24,115 bases of DNA from Butyrivibrio sp. Its GTDB lineage: Bacteria > Bacillota_A > Clostridia > Lachnospirales > Lachnospiraceae. The notes under the pieces are model-generated. The model was not told the DNA's origin, searched no databases, and saw only the letters and a list, made by a program, of their open reading frames with translations. Below, in pieces: positions 14,771-23,140 of this stretch. The stretch is taken from the NCBI RefSeq assembly GCF_024699075.1, contig NZ_JAILQF010000349.1, positions 1 through 24,115 on the forward strand. Reading direction: 5' to 3'. How positions within the stretch are numbered: position 1 is the stretch's first letter; each line of letters begins with the position of its first letter. Made by a program: the position numbers and the translations under genes.

Positions 14771-17650
14771 TTAGTCTTCTGTTCCGCCGCCTTCGAGTGA
14801 CTGAGCTGAGCCATCAAGGAGATCCTCTCTTGAATCTGCATTATAGTAATAATCATATACATCACGAGTTATCTGAGCTGCATAACTTGAAGAATAACCA
14901 TAAGCAACTCGCGTTGTAATAGAAATCTCAGGATTAGTATATGGTGCATAGCTTACAAATAAAGCGTGGTTAGCTCTGTCAGTTCTTTCCTGCGCTGTAC
15001 CTGTCTTACCGGCAACCTGGACGTTAAGGTCTGAATAATCGCTTCTCTTTTCTACAACGCCTCTCATACCTGAATGAATAGCATCCCAGTAGCTTGAAGG
15101 AAGATCAACAGTATTTCTTACAGTTGCAGAATACTCCTGCAACAGATTACCGTTAGAGTCTGTAGTCTTATCTATAAGAGTAAGATTAAAGCATGTTCCT
15201 GAATTCGCAACAGTTGTAATATAGCGAGCCAGCTGAACTGTTGTATATGAGTTAGTACCCTGTCCGATTGCAGATCTAACAGCATCCTGATCTGAAACTG
15301 AAGGAGCACTCTCTTCTATCTCAATTCCGCTCTTTTCTGTAAGACCATACATATCTGCATATTTCTTAAGAAGTTCAAGACCTTCATCAGAATCATAGCT
15401 TCCATTCTCACTTCCCAGTCTATAGCCGACTTCATAGAAGAAACAGTTACAGGAATTAGTGATAGCTCCTGAAACAGTCAGATCTCCATGCGCACTAGGA
15501 TATATCCAACACTTAGGTCCTTGTGTGAACTTATCAAAAGTACCTGTACACTTAATTGTAGATGTGGTTGTTATAACGCCTTCCATAAGTCCTGCAGTAG
15601 CAGACATAGGCTTGAATGTAGAACCTGGGGCTGTCTTCTGCTGCGTAGCATAATTGTACAAAGGAGTAGAAAGATCTGCGCGGAGCTTTGCATAGTACTC
15701 AGCATCAACACCATTGGCCATCTTATTATTGTCATATCCAGGATATGATACAAGTGCAAGAACATCACCTGTATTAACATCAGTTATAACGATGGATCCT
15801 GTACATGGATCAAGGTTAAGCTGTGCAGGAGTAAGTTCCAGATTAGTAATACGATTAATGATAAAAGTATATGCAGATTCATTTCCTGCATTCCATGATT
15901 TAAGCTCTGTATCATCAAGTTCTACTACTCCCTGCTCAAGAAGAACATTGCAACAGTCACGTCCTGTAATAAGATCGTCCTCTATAATATAACGATAGAG
16001 CATCTTGCTGAAGGTAATATCATTTTTGAGTTCATCAATAATATATGAGACTATATGTTCATATATCTCCTCAGAATCTGTATACTGGCTATCAAGACTG
16101 AGCTTTGTGATATCAATCCAGTTCATTGCTATAGCATAATGCAGATACTCATAAAGAGATATACTCTCATCCTGGGTATAAGTTATATATGTCTCATCTT
16201 CTGTATCTTCATTAACAAGAACGCTATCACTACGAAGTATTGAAGTGATATATGTCTCATAGTTCATGAATTCAAGCTCAAGTTCATTATATGGAGTCTT
16301 TTTCTCCATAAGTTCACTTGTAAGCTCTTCAAGTACGCTAGCCTGTTTATCAGTAAATACACTAAGAACCTTAAGCTCTGTTTCTTTGGCATCATCTTCA
16401 GTGAAATGCGTAGTATCAATAACAGAGTTCTCGAACAGTTTAAAATACACATCATAGATTGCGATCATAAGGTCTGAAGAATCTACAGTAGTACTAACAG
16501 TCTTGGCATTAACAATTTTATTAACAAGAATACCTGCAAGTCTTGATTCAAGAATGTCATATGCAGCTTCCTGAAGATCCTTATCAATTGTAAGATATAC
16601 GTCATTACCAGACCTTGGTTCAACATAGTTGGTAGTCTCAAGTACCTGACCTACTGTATCAACATAGACAGTTTCAGAGCCTTTGGTTCCCTGAAGTGTT
16701 GATTCCATAGCCTGTTCTATTCCAGACTTACCAACCGTATCGCTTGACGCATACCCCATATCAGGATACTCAGCCTGAAGCTCAGCAAGTTCAGTAGATG
16801 ATACTTTACCTGTATATCCAAGTATCAAAGCAAAATATTCAGCATCAACATACTTTCTTGCAGTATTTTCTTCTATACTTACACCAAGGAGTATATCGCT
16901 GTTTTCCATAATATCAGACACAGTCTGATCAGAAACCGCCTCTGCAATTGTTGTATCAATATACTTCTGGTATGAGTTAAGACTCATGTAATAACGCAGA
17001 GTTACGACTTTAAGAAATCTGTCGTTAGTATATCCGTATCCTACTTCAAAACTCTTTGAATCATCAGGATCAGTAAGACCGCCAACTTCAAACTTTTTAC
17101 CCAGATATTCCATGACTTCATCCGGGGTTGCAGTTCTTTCCTTGTAAGCAAGCTGATCTACCGTAGTATATCCATATATATCAGCAAGAAACCTAAGTAA
17201 AGACGTACCTTCTACAGTGAATTCAAAATCACCGTTCTCATCAAGCTGTATACTGAGATCATTAACAACAGTGTCGCCGTTACTCTCAACAATATCGATT
17301 ACTTTATTGATAGTTGCATTAATATTTTCATCTCTAAGGGAGTCAGATTCATAGACATCTTCTATTACAACGTTATTGGCAAGTTCGTTGTAGGCAAGAA
17401 GATTACCATTGCGGTCATAGATATTACCGCGAGTTGCCTGAATATCCTTGGTCTTCTCAATTCTGAGCTGAAAGGATTCAAGATAAGATTCACCGTTGAT
17501 TATCTGAAGTTCAAAAAGGCGATACAAAATACCACTGGCAGCAAGAATCATAACCAGCGCTATAACTGTGAACCTTGAAGTGATAAATTTTAGAACTGCT
17601 TCTTTAACATCATCAAACAAACTTAGTTGCGCTCCTTTGAATAATATCAT
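14771..17650 (-). CDS. mrdA: Penicillin-binding protein 2 with a large insertion in the transpeptidase domain
   Basis: Class B PBP, the elongation-specific D,D-transpeptidase working with RodA. A membrane helix lies at about residues 24-45, then the pedestal domain (ATRGNIYDRNG near 72-82, SSDTVGKSGIEQ near 302-313), then the transpeptidase with catalytic STFK (677-680), SCN (733-735) and KTG (882-884). The protein is 959 residues, against about 600-700 in common PBP2s. Most of the excess is an acidic, mostly helical segment at roughly 372-608, between TIDKDLQEAAYDILESRL and DPCTGSIVITDVNTGDVLALVS. The ATG at 17650 overlaps mreD by 38 bp and lacks a ribosome binding site; a TTG at 17620 with AAAGGAG 11 bp upstream would shorten the overlap to 8 bp and is a serious alternative. 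Confidence 0.94.
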   Translation of the reverse strand: MILFKGAQLSLFDDVKEAVLKFITSRFTVIALVMILAASGILYRLFELQIINGESYLESFQLRIEKTKDIQATRGNIYDRNGNLLAYNELANNVVIEDVYESDSLRDENINATINKVIDIVESNGDTVVNDLSIQLDENGDFEFTVEGTSLLRFLADIYGYTTVDQLAYKERTATPDEVMEYLGKKFEVGGLTDPDDSKSFEVGYGYTNDRFLKVVTLRYYMSLNSYQKYIDTTIAEAVSDQTVSDIMENSDILLGVSIEENTARKYVDAEYFALILGYTGKVSSTELAELQAEYPDMGYASSDTVGKSGIEQAMESTLQGTKGSETVYVDTVGQVLETTNYVEPRSGNDVYLTIDKDLQEAAYDILESRLAGILVNKIVNAKTVSTTVDSSDLMIAIYDVYFKLFENSVIDTTHFTEDDAKETELKVLSVFTDKQASVLEELTSELMEKKTPYNELELEFMNYETYITSILRSDSVLVNEDTEDETYITYTQDESISLYEYLHYAIAMNWIDITKLSLDSQYTDSEEIYEHIVSYIIDELKNDITFSKMLYRYIIEDDLITGRDCCNVLLEQGVVELDDTELKSWNAGNESAYTFIINRITNLELTPAQLNLDPCTGSIVITDVNTGDVLALVSYPGYDNNKMANGVDAEYYAKLRADLSTPLYNYATQQKTAPGSTFKPMSATAGLMEGVITTTSTIKCTGTFDKFTQGPKCWIYPSAHGDLTVSGAITNSCNCFFYEVGYRLGSENGSYDSDEGLELLKKYADMYGLTEKSGIEIEESAPSVSDQDAVRSAIGQGTNSYTTVQLARYITTVANSGTCFNLTLIDKTTDSNGNLLQEYSATVRNTVDLPSSYWDAIHSGMRGVVEKRSDYSDLNVQVAGKTGTAQERTDRANHALFVSYAPYTNPEISITTRVAYGYSSSYAAQITRDVYDYYYNADSREDLLDGSAQSLEGGGTED

Positions 17651-18131
17651 CTAATTTAGTATTGATCTTAAGTATTATCGGATACAGGAATAGAGCTATG
17701 ATCGCGGTATATACGACCTCAGGAATGATCTGATGTGTCATATAGTGACCAATCTGGAATTTTGCGCGAAGCAAAAAGAACAGAACATAGCACAAAAACT
17801 GATATATAAAGTCTCCCACTATTATTATTGTAAGAGGAAGTATTATATTTTCCGGGAAAAAGATCTTGTGGAACAAACCAGCGAAGAATCCGGCATACAT
17901 GTAAAGAATTGCATATATACCAATAAAATCGCCAAAGAATATATCTACAAGAATACCGGTTATAAATCCGGCTAAAAGACCATGCTTCTCCCCTCTCATG
18001 ATACCGCTTGAGCAAGTGATTATCATGAGACAGTTCGGAACAGTTCCGCCAAATGCAAAGTATCTGAAAAATGCAGTCTGCAGAACAAAGCATGCAATTA
18101 TCATTAGTAAAGTAACAAGAAATTTACGCAT
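17613..18131 (-). CDS. mreD: Rod shape-determining protein MreD
   Basis: Small integral membrane component of the elongation complex. 172 residues with about five or six hydrophobic helices, including the typical N-terminus MRKFLVTLLMIIACFVLQ and the central LLAGFITGILVDIFFGDFIGIYAI, which is a family landmark. Its position directly after mreC (31-bp gap) and overlapping mrdA supports the name, since MreD sequences are poorly conserved. A TAAGGA ribosome binding site lies about 12 bp before the ATG. Confidence 0.92.
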   Translation of the reverse strand: MRKFLVTLLMIIACFVLQTAFFRYFAFGGTVPNCLMIITCSSGIMRGEKHGLLAGFITGILVDIFFGDFIGIYAILYMYAGFFAGLFHKIFFPENIILPLTIIIVGDFIYQFLCYVLFFLLRAKFQIGHYMTHQIIPEVVYTAIIALFLYPIILKINTKLDDIIQRSATKFV

Positions 18132-18162
18132 ATTTGAAGTTGTCCTTACGTCGCTTCACTCT

Positions 18163-19032
18163 TCAATCATCAACTGTCTGTTTAAGTGTCGTTATGACAA
18201 GCACCTCATCAAGATGCTCAAAATCAACAGCCGGAGTAAGCGTACCTGACTTCGTAAGATTGTTGGAATCAGATTCGATTGTTGTTATATATCCAATAAG
18301 TATTTCAGGAAGGTATTTATCTGAAATATTTGAAGTAACAACCTTATCGCCTATTACGACTACATCAGCACTATCCTGAAGTTTGGAGAAAGTGATAACT
18401 CCATTCTCATAAGCTTCAAGATCGCCTGTTACGATCAGATTGTCAGAAGTAGAAAGAACCATTCCGCTTACAGAGAAATTGTCTGCTATTATGGTCGTAA
18501 CCTTAGCCCAGTCAGGACCAATTGATGTTATTCTTCCAACAAGACCTCCGCCAGCTATTATATTCATATCAATAGCAAGTCCGTCATCAAGACCCTTATC
18601 AATAACGAAGCTATAGAACCAGTTACCTGAATCCTTGGCTATGACATGAGCTCCAACCTTTTCGTAGGATTCATACTGGGCATCAAGCTCATAAAGCTCT
18701 CTTAATGTATTAAGCTCGTATTTGTCCTGAGTAAGCTGCATATTCTCTTCTGTAAGCTGATCTACTTTAGCCTGAAGCTCTTCATTTTCAGTCTGGAGCT
18801 GCTCGATCGTTTCGAGTCTGTCAGCTTCACTTATAAGCCAAGTACCTGCAGCTGTAATTCCCCTTTGAAATGGCACCACAACAAATCCGGCAATTGTATT
18901 TGCAATTCCGGAGAACAGGCTTGTTGTAAGTGTTATGACCATCAGTGCGACAGCCACGATTGTTAAAATAAAGAGGAGATACTTACCGGGGATGGTAAAC
19001 TTATCTCCTCCTCTCTTTATCACAGGACTCAT
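18163..19032 (-). CDS. mreC: Rod shape-determining protein MreC
   Basis: Bitopic scaffold of the elongation complex, thought to activate PBP2. The 289-residue protein has a short cytosolic tail, one membrane helix at about residues 18-42, a coiled coil at about 68-112 (ETIEQLQTENEELQAKVDQL and onward) and then the double beta-barrel with VIAKDSGNWFYSFVIDKG, GGGLVGRITSIG and ADNFSVSGMV. Length and layout are typical. It starts 4 bp after the MreB-like stop, with GAAGGA 8 bp before the ATG. The operon order mreB-mreC-mreD is conserved. Confidence 0.95.
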   Translation of the reverse strand: MSPVIKRGGDKFTIPGKYLLFILTIVAVALMVITLTTSLFSGIANTIAGFVVVPFQRGITAAGTWLISEADRLETIEQLQTENEELQAKVDQLTEENMQLTQDKYELNTLRELYELDAQYESYEKVGAHVIAKDSGNWFYSFVIDKGLDDGLAIDMNIIAGGGLVGRITSIGPDWAKVTTIIADNFSVSGMVLSTSDNLIVTGDLEAYENGVITFSKLQDSADVVVIGDKVVTSNISDKYLPEILIGYITTIESDSNNLTKSGTLTPAVDFEHLDEVLVITTLKQTVDD

Positions 19033-19036
19033 TTAC

Positions 19037-20032
19037 TCATTCCTTCAACATAGCAAGTGATTTGTACTGATCATCCTTGATTATTTTTGAAAGTCCAAGA
19101 GTAACAGATTCAACAGGCTCTTCAGAAATATTAACATTAAGTCCGCATCCGTTACTGATTCTCTGAGCGAGGTGGCAAACCTGAGAAGCTCCACCTGTAA
19201 GATAAAGACCATGCTTATAAATATCAGCAGCAAGTTCCGGAGGTGTTCTCTCAAGAGTTGCTTTAACATTATCAAGAATTGTATCAAAGTTCTCGACAAG
19301 TGCATTATTAACGATATCTGTAGGAATCTCACGCTCGATAGGAAGACCTGTTACGATATCTCTTCCGTATACGATAGCCGGCTTTCCTTCCTTCTCAAGA
19401 TCACGAAGATCGATCTTAACGCTCTCAGCTGTCTTAGAACCAATGATAAGACTATATTCCTTACGGATAGCACTTCTTATTGATTCATCAAACTTACGAC
19501 CACCAACTTTTATAAGCTTACTAAGAACTATTCCTCCGAGTGAAAGAACTGAGATCTCAGTTGTATCATAACCTACGTTAACAACAAGAACACCATTTGA
19601 GTTCTTAACATCAACATCCATTCCAAGGCCGTCTGCGATAGCCTTATATACTACGTTAACTCTCTTTGATTTGACATTACTGTCTCTGATAAGATCAATG
19701 AAGGCTCTCTTCTCTACTTCTGTAATATCATAGGGAATAGCTATATAATAATCTGACTGCTTGACGCCGCCTTTAAGCTCATCTGTAACAAAAAGCTTAA
19801 CCAGCATTTCCATATTCTTGATATCTGCAATAACACCATTATTGAGCGGATATGTAACCTTAATATTGCTTGGAGCCTTCTCATACATATCATAGGCTTC
19901 ATCACCGTAAGCAAGAACTGTTGTCTTGTTCTGAATTGCTATCATATTCTTCTGAACAAGGGTAGAATCTGTAGATTTGTTATAGATCTTGATAGTGCTG
20001 GTACCAAGATCGATTCCGAAAGCGTTAATCAA
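19037..20032 (-). CDS. MreB-family actin-like protein with degenerate ATPase motifs
   Basis: Occupies the mreB slot upstream of mreC and is clearly MreB-like across its 331 residues: FGIDLGTSTIKIY (phosphate-1, Asp8), KAPSNIKVTYPLNNGVIAD, VGGRKFDESI, LERTPPELAADIYKHGLYLTGG. Key residues differ from canonical MreB. The phosphate-2 loop, usually VVDIGGGTTE, reads VVNVGYDTTE (150-159), so Asp becomes Asn152. The catalytic-Glu region, usually IEEP, reads VVYK (127-130). LTGGGA becomes LTGGAS (278-283). It probably forms or caps filaments with altered or no ATP hydrolysis (inference). Similar divergent versions seem usual in Lachnospiraceae. Translation starts at a TTG with a perfect AGGAGGT 6 bp upstream. 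Whether a canonical mreB or mbl exists elsewhere is unknown. Confidence 0.88.
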   Translation of the reverse strand: MINAFGIDLGTSTIKIYNKSTDSTLVQKNMIAIQNKTTVLAYGDEAYDMYEKAPSNIKVTYPLNNGVIADIKNMEMLVKLFVTDELKGGVKQSDYYIAIPYDITEVEKRAFIDLIRDSNVKSKRVNVVYKAIADGLGMDVDVKNSNGVLVVNVGYDTTEISVLSLGGIVLSKLIKVGGRKFDESIRSAIRKEYSLIIGSKTAESVKIDLRDLEKEGKPAIVYGRDIVTGLPIEREIPTDIVNNALVENFDTILDNVKATLERTPPELAADIYKHGLYLTGGASQVCHLAQRISNGCGLNVNISEEPVESVTLGLSKIIKDDQYKSLAMLKE

Positions 20033-20038
20033 AGCCGA

Positions 20039-20045
20039 ACCTCCT
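20039..20045 (-). promoter_or_regulatory. Ribosome binding site for the TTG start of the MreB-like gene
   Basis: AGGAGGT on the reverse strand lies 6 bp before a TTG codon at 20032. There is no ATG nearby in frame until well inside the conserved phosphate-1 region, so the TTG start is well supported. Confidence 0.8.
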
Positions 20046-20050
20046 GAAAA

Positions 20051-20785
20051 TCAATTGTACTGATCATTTTTTAATATAATTTCATTCAAACTGGAATACT
20101 GCCTGTCACCGATTATAATGTGATCATAAACAGGAATTTCCAAAACACGTCCAAGTTCCCAGATTCTCCTGGTCATCTGAATATCTGCTTCTGACGGAAG
20201 TGCACTTCCACTTGGATGATTGTGAATAAGTGCAATCTGTGCCGCCCCTGTCATAAGTGCCTGCCTGAATATGTCTCTGGCGCTGACAGTGCAGGACGAT
20301 ACTGTTCCTATGTATAATGTCTTATCACATATAAGACGCATCCTTGCATCAAGTGCAATAAGGATCACATGTTCCTGATCTTTATGTCGTAGCTGTTCCA
20401 TATAGTAAAGTGCTATATCTTCTGAACTTGTGAAGGTAATAACATCATTCTTCTTACTACGACTAATCCGCAATGACAGTTCTGCTATGCATTTAATCTG
20501 CACTGCCTTGACCTGTCCAAGACCATCTATTGTCTTAAGCTCATCAACGGAAAGCTGATAAAGCCCTCCAATTCCCGATTCATAATTTCTGCATTTTCTA
20601 AGGATCTCCTGACCTATTTCCATAGGATCGTGGTCTTTAGTACCGCATCTTATGATAATTGCAAGTAGCTCAGAATCAGTAAGGTTCTGAGGTCCATACT
20701 TCAGGAATTTCTCGAACGGAAGGTCTTCTTTTAAAGTAACTCCATCGCGAAGTTTTAATCTTAGGGACCTGCTTGTATTATTCAT
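20051..20785 (-). CDS. radC: RadC family protein (UPF0758), JAB/MPN metalloprotein
   Basis: 244 residues. The N-terminal part carries helix-hairpin-helix-like sequence (LSVDELKTIDGLGQVKAVQIKCIAEL) and the C-terminal part a JAMM/MPN domain with HNHPSG...SEAD, matching the H-x-H-x10-D metal-binding pattern. The original link to DNA repair in E. coli was later withdrawn, so the biochemical role is unsettled. I chose the ATG at 20785 because AGGAG lies 5 bp upstream; a longer frame from 20875 would add 30 atypical residues and overlap the previous gene. It sits 18 bp before the MreB-like gene, the usual radC-mreB order of Firmicutes. Confidence 0.93.
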   Translation of the reverse strand: MNNTSRSLRLKLRDGVTLKEDLPFEKFLKYGPQNLTDSELLAIIIRCGTKDHDPMEIGQEILRKCRNYESGIGGLYQLSVDELKTIDGLGQVKAVQIKCIAELSLRISRSKKNDVITFTSSEDIALYYMEQLRHKDQEHVILIALDARMRLICDKTLYIGTVSSCTVSARDIFRQALMTGAAQIALIHNHPSGSALPSEADIQMTRRIWELGRVLEIPVYDHIIIGDRQYSSLNEIILKNDQYN

Positions 20786-20790
20786 GCTTT

Positions 20791-20795
20791 CTCCT
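20791..20795 (-). promoter_or_regulatory. Ribosome binding site fixing the radC start
   Basis: AGGAG on the reverse strand, 5 bp before the ATG at 20785, supports the shorter protein beginning MNNTSRSLRL. Confidence 0.75.
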
Positions 20796-20871
20796 GCAAG
20801 CAAATAAGCCTCTCCGGGCAGATGAAAGCATAATAATTTTACTACAAAATAAAATTGATGTATACCCTTAA

Positions 20872-22182
20872 TCAATTTTTATATATAAGCTGATCTTTGG
20901 TAATAAGTCCTTTATCCAGCATATACTGTACTGTTTTAAGAATTCCGAATCTTGCATGAGGATATGTAAGTCCTCCCTGGAAATATACAGCATATGGAGG
21001 AGCTATTGGTCCATCAGCAGAAAGCTCTATTGATGATCCTGATACGAAGGCTCCTGCTGCCATTATTACCTGGCTATCGTAACCCGGCATATCCCAAGGC
21101 TCCGGTGTTACAAAGCTGTCTACAGGTGCAGCGCTCTGAACTCCTTCACAGAATGCGATAACGCCTTCGGGCTTACCGAAAGTAATTGACTGTATAATAT
21201 CAAATCGGTCTTCAGAGCCGTTTGGAAGAACTCCAAAGCCAAATCTCTCATAAAGATTAGCAGCAAATATAGCTCCCTTAAGAGCACTTGCAGTTACTGT
21301 AGGAGACATGAAAAGTCCCTGATAGAACTGAGTAAGTATGCCAAGAGATGCTCCAACTTCCTTGCCAAGTCCAGGGCTTGTAAGTCTGTAAGCTGCATTT
21401 TCAACACATTCTTTTTTGCCGGCTATATATCCGCCAATTGGAGCAAGGCCGCCGCCCGGATTCTTGATAAGAGATCCTACAACCATGTCTGCACCTACAT
21501 CTGAAGGCTCAATAGTCTCTACAAATTCACCGTAGCAGTTATCTACCATGCATATAACATCGGGTTTAATATTTTTGACAAAAGAGATAAGATCTCCGAT
21601 TCTCTCTACAGAAAGAGTCGGTCTTGTCTGGTATCCCTTTGATCTTTGAATCGTAACAAGTTTTGTTTTGTCATTTATGGCAGCCTTGATTCCATCGAAA
21701 TCAAATCCGCCATCAGCTTTAAGGTCTACCTGCTTGTATGTAATACCGTATTCTGCAAGTGATCCCTTGGAAGGTCTTATTCCGATAACTTCTTCAAGTG
21801 TATCGTAAGGCTTACCAACAGGGGATAAAAGCTCATCTCCAGGGCGAAGGTTACTCATAAGGGCAAGAGCAAGTGCATGAGTTCCGCATGTTATCTGAGG
21901 GCGAACAAGTGCATCTTCTGTATGGAAAATATGTGCATAAACCTCTTCAAGTGTATCTCTTCCAAGATCATTATAGCCATAACCGGTTGTTCCAAGAAGG
22001 CACGCCTCCTGAACCTTTGCATCCTGCATAGCCTTAACGACTTTAAGCTGGTTGTATTCAGCAATTTCATCAATTTTTGAAAAGCGAGCCTTAAGATCAC
22101 TTTCTATAGCTTCGCCATATTCATATACTTCTTTGGAAATGCCAAGCTGCTTATACATTTCCTCTCTGTTAAAATCTGCCAT
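20872..22182 (-). CDS. PLP-dependent 'methionine gamma-lyase family' (aluminium resistance) protein
   Basis: A 436-residue fold-type-I PLP enzyme of the group named after aluminium resistance proteins (Met_gamma_lyase family, related to B. subtilis YnbB). Landmarks are LLGTTGYGYNDLGRD near 63-75, the cofactor-stacking region RPQITCGTHALALAL (94-108), CMVDNCYGEF (211-220) with the cofactor-binding Asp, and the Schiff-base lysine Lys240 in GSLIKNPGGG. The real substrate is not known for this group, so the lyase name should be treated as a family label. It lies 29 bp after miaA, echoing the miaA-(hfq)-ynbB region of Bacillus, but hfq is missing. A modest AGG-type ribosome binding site precedes the ATG. 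Confidence 0.9.
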   Translation of the reverse strand: MADFNREEMYKQLGISKEVYEYGEAIESDLKARFSKIDEIAEYNQLKVVKAMQDAKVQEACLLGTTGYGYNDLGRDTLEEVYAHIFHTEDALVRPQITCGTHALALALMSNLRPGDELLSPVGKPYDTLEEVIGIRPSKGSLAEYGITYKQVDLKADGGFDFDGIKAAINDKTKLVTIQRSKGYQTRPTLSVERIGDLISFVKNIKPDVICMVDNCYGEFVETIEPSDVGADMVVGSLIKNPGGGLAPIGGYIAGKKECVENAAYRLTSPGLGKEVGASLGILTQFYQGLFMSPTVTASALKGAIFAANLYERFGFGVLPNGSEDRFDIIQSITFGKPEGVIAFCEGVQSAAPVDSFVTPEPWDMPGYDSQVIMAAGAFVSGSSIELSADGPIAPPYAVYFQGGLTYPHARFGILKTVQYMLDKGLITKDQLIYKN

Positions 22183-22211
22183 TTAAAACCTACTTCCTTT
22201 CAAAAACAATC

Positions 22212-23135
22212 TCAGATCTTTGTAAGTATCGCATCAAGAACCTGAGCATCGTCTCTATTATACTCTGACTTGTCAACCCAGATGACATCTTTCTCTCTTC
22301 TAAACCAGGTAAGCTGCCTCTTGGCAAAATGCCTTGTATTTCTCTTTATAAGATATATAGCGCGTTCAAGGTCATATTCTCCATCTATATATCCCATCAT
22401 CTCGCGGTAGCCAAGGCCCTGCATAGAGGTCATTGAAGGCTCAACTCCCATGTCTTTCAACCTTCTGCATTCATCTTCAAGACCTTCCTCGATCATTTTA
22501 TCAATACGCTTTTCTATTCTTTCATAGAGTACTTCTCTATCATCTGTTAGAACGAAATATCTGAAATCATAGGGAGATGTCTTCTCGTGCTGCTCCCTGT
22601 TATGATCAGAAATCTTACGCCCCGTCTTTTCATAATATTCAAGAGCTCTAATGACTCTTTTGACATTACCTGCAGGAATTGCTATAGCAGATTCAGGATC
22701 TACAAGCTCAAGCCTTTGATGAAGTACTTCAGGCCCCTTGATCATGGCAATCTGCTCAAGCCCATGCCTGTATGACATATCTGCATCAGTCTTTGTAAAA
22801 TCAATCTCATATAGAATAGCCTGGATATAAAAGCCCGTGCCTCCGACAAGGATCGGTATGTGCCCTCTGTGGTAGATTCCTTCCATAGCTTCCTTAACAT
22901 ACTTTTGAAAAAGAACTACGTTGAAATCTTCAGTCGGTTCGAGAATATCTATAAGATGATGGGGAACACCACCCATATTCTCTGTCTTTATTTTATCCGT
23001 ACCAATGTCCATATGTTTATATACCTGCATGGAATCAGCGGAGATTATCTCTCCGCCGACTTTCTTTGCAAGTTCTATTGATAATTTGGATTTACCTACA
23101 GCCGTAGGTCCTGTTAGAATTATTAGTTTATTCAT
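22212..23135 (-). CDS. miaA: tRNA dimethylallyltransferase
   Basis: Transfers a dimethylallyl group to N6 of A37 in tRNAs reading UNN codons, the first step to ms2i6A. The 307-residue protein has the P-loop GPTAVGKS (9-16), the substrate motif SADSMQVYKHMDIGTDK, GGTGFYIQA, the AGNVKRVIRALEYYEKTGRKIS block and GLGYREMMGYI, then NTRHFAKRQLTWFRRE. I chose the ATG at 23135, with GAGG very close upstream; a GTG at 23144 overlapping the mutL stop is possible. It starts 5 bp after mutL, the usual mutL-miaA arrangement. Confidence 0.96.
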   Translation of the reverse strand: MNKLIILTGPTAVGKSKLSIELAKKVGGEIISADSMQVYKHMDIGTDKIKTENMGGVPHHLIDILEPTEDFNVVLFQKYVKEAMEGIYHRGHIPILVGGTGFYIQAILYEIDFTKTDADMSYRHGLEQIAMIKGPEVLHQRLELVDPESAIAIPAGNVKRVIRALEYYEKTGRKISDHNREQHEKTSPYDFRYFVLTDDREVLYERIEKRIDKMIEEGLEDECRRLKDMGVEPSMTSMQGLGYREMMGYIDGEYDLERAIYLIKRNTRHFAKRQLTWFRREKDVIWVDKSEYNRDDAQVLDAILTKI

Positions 23136-23140
23136 ATACC

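Noticed and set aside
17719..18093. 124-codon frame inside mreD, same strand
   Set aside because: Out-of-frame shadow of mreD, whose own frame has the expected membrane helices and operon spacing.
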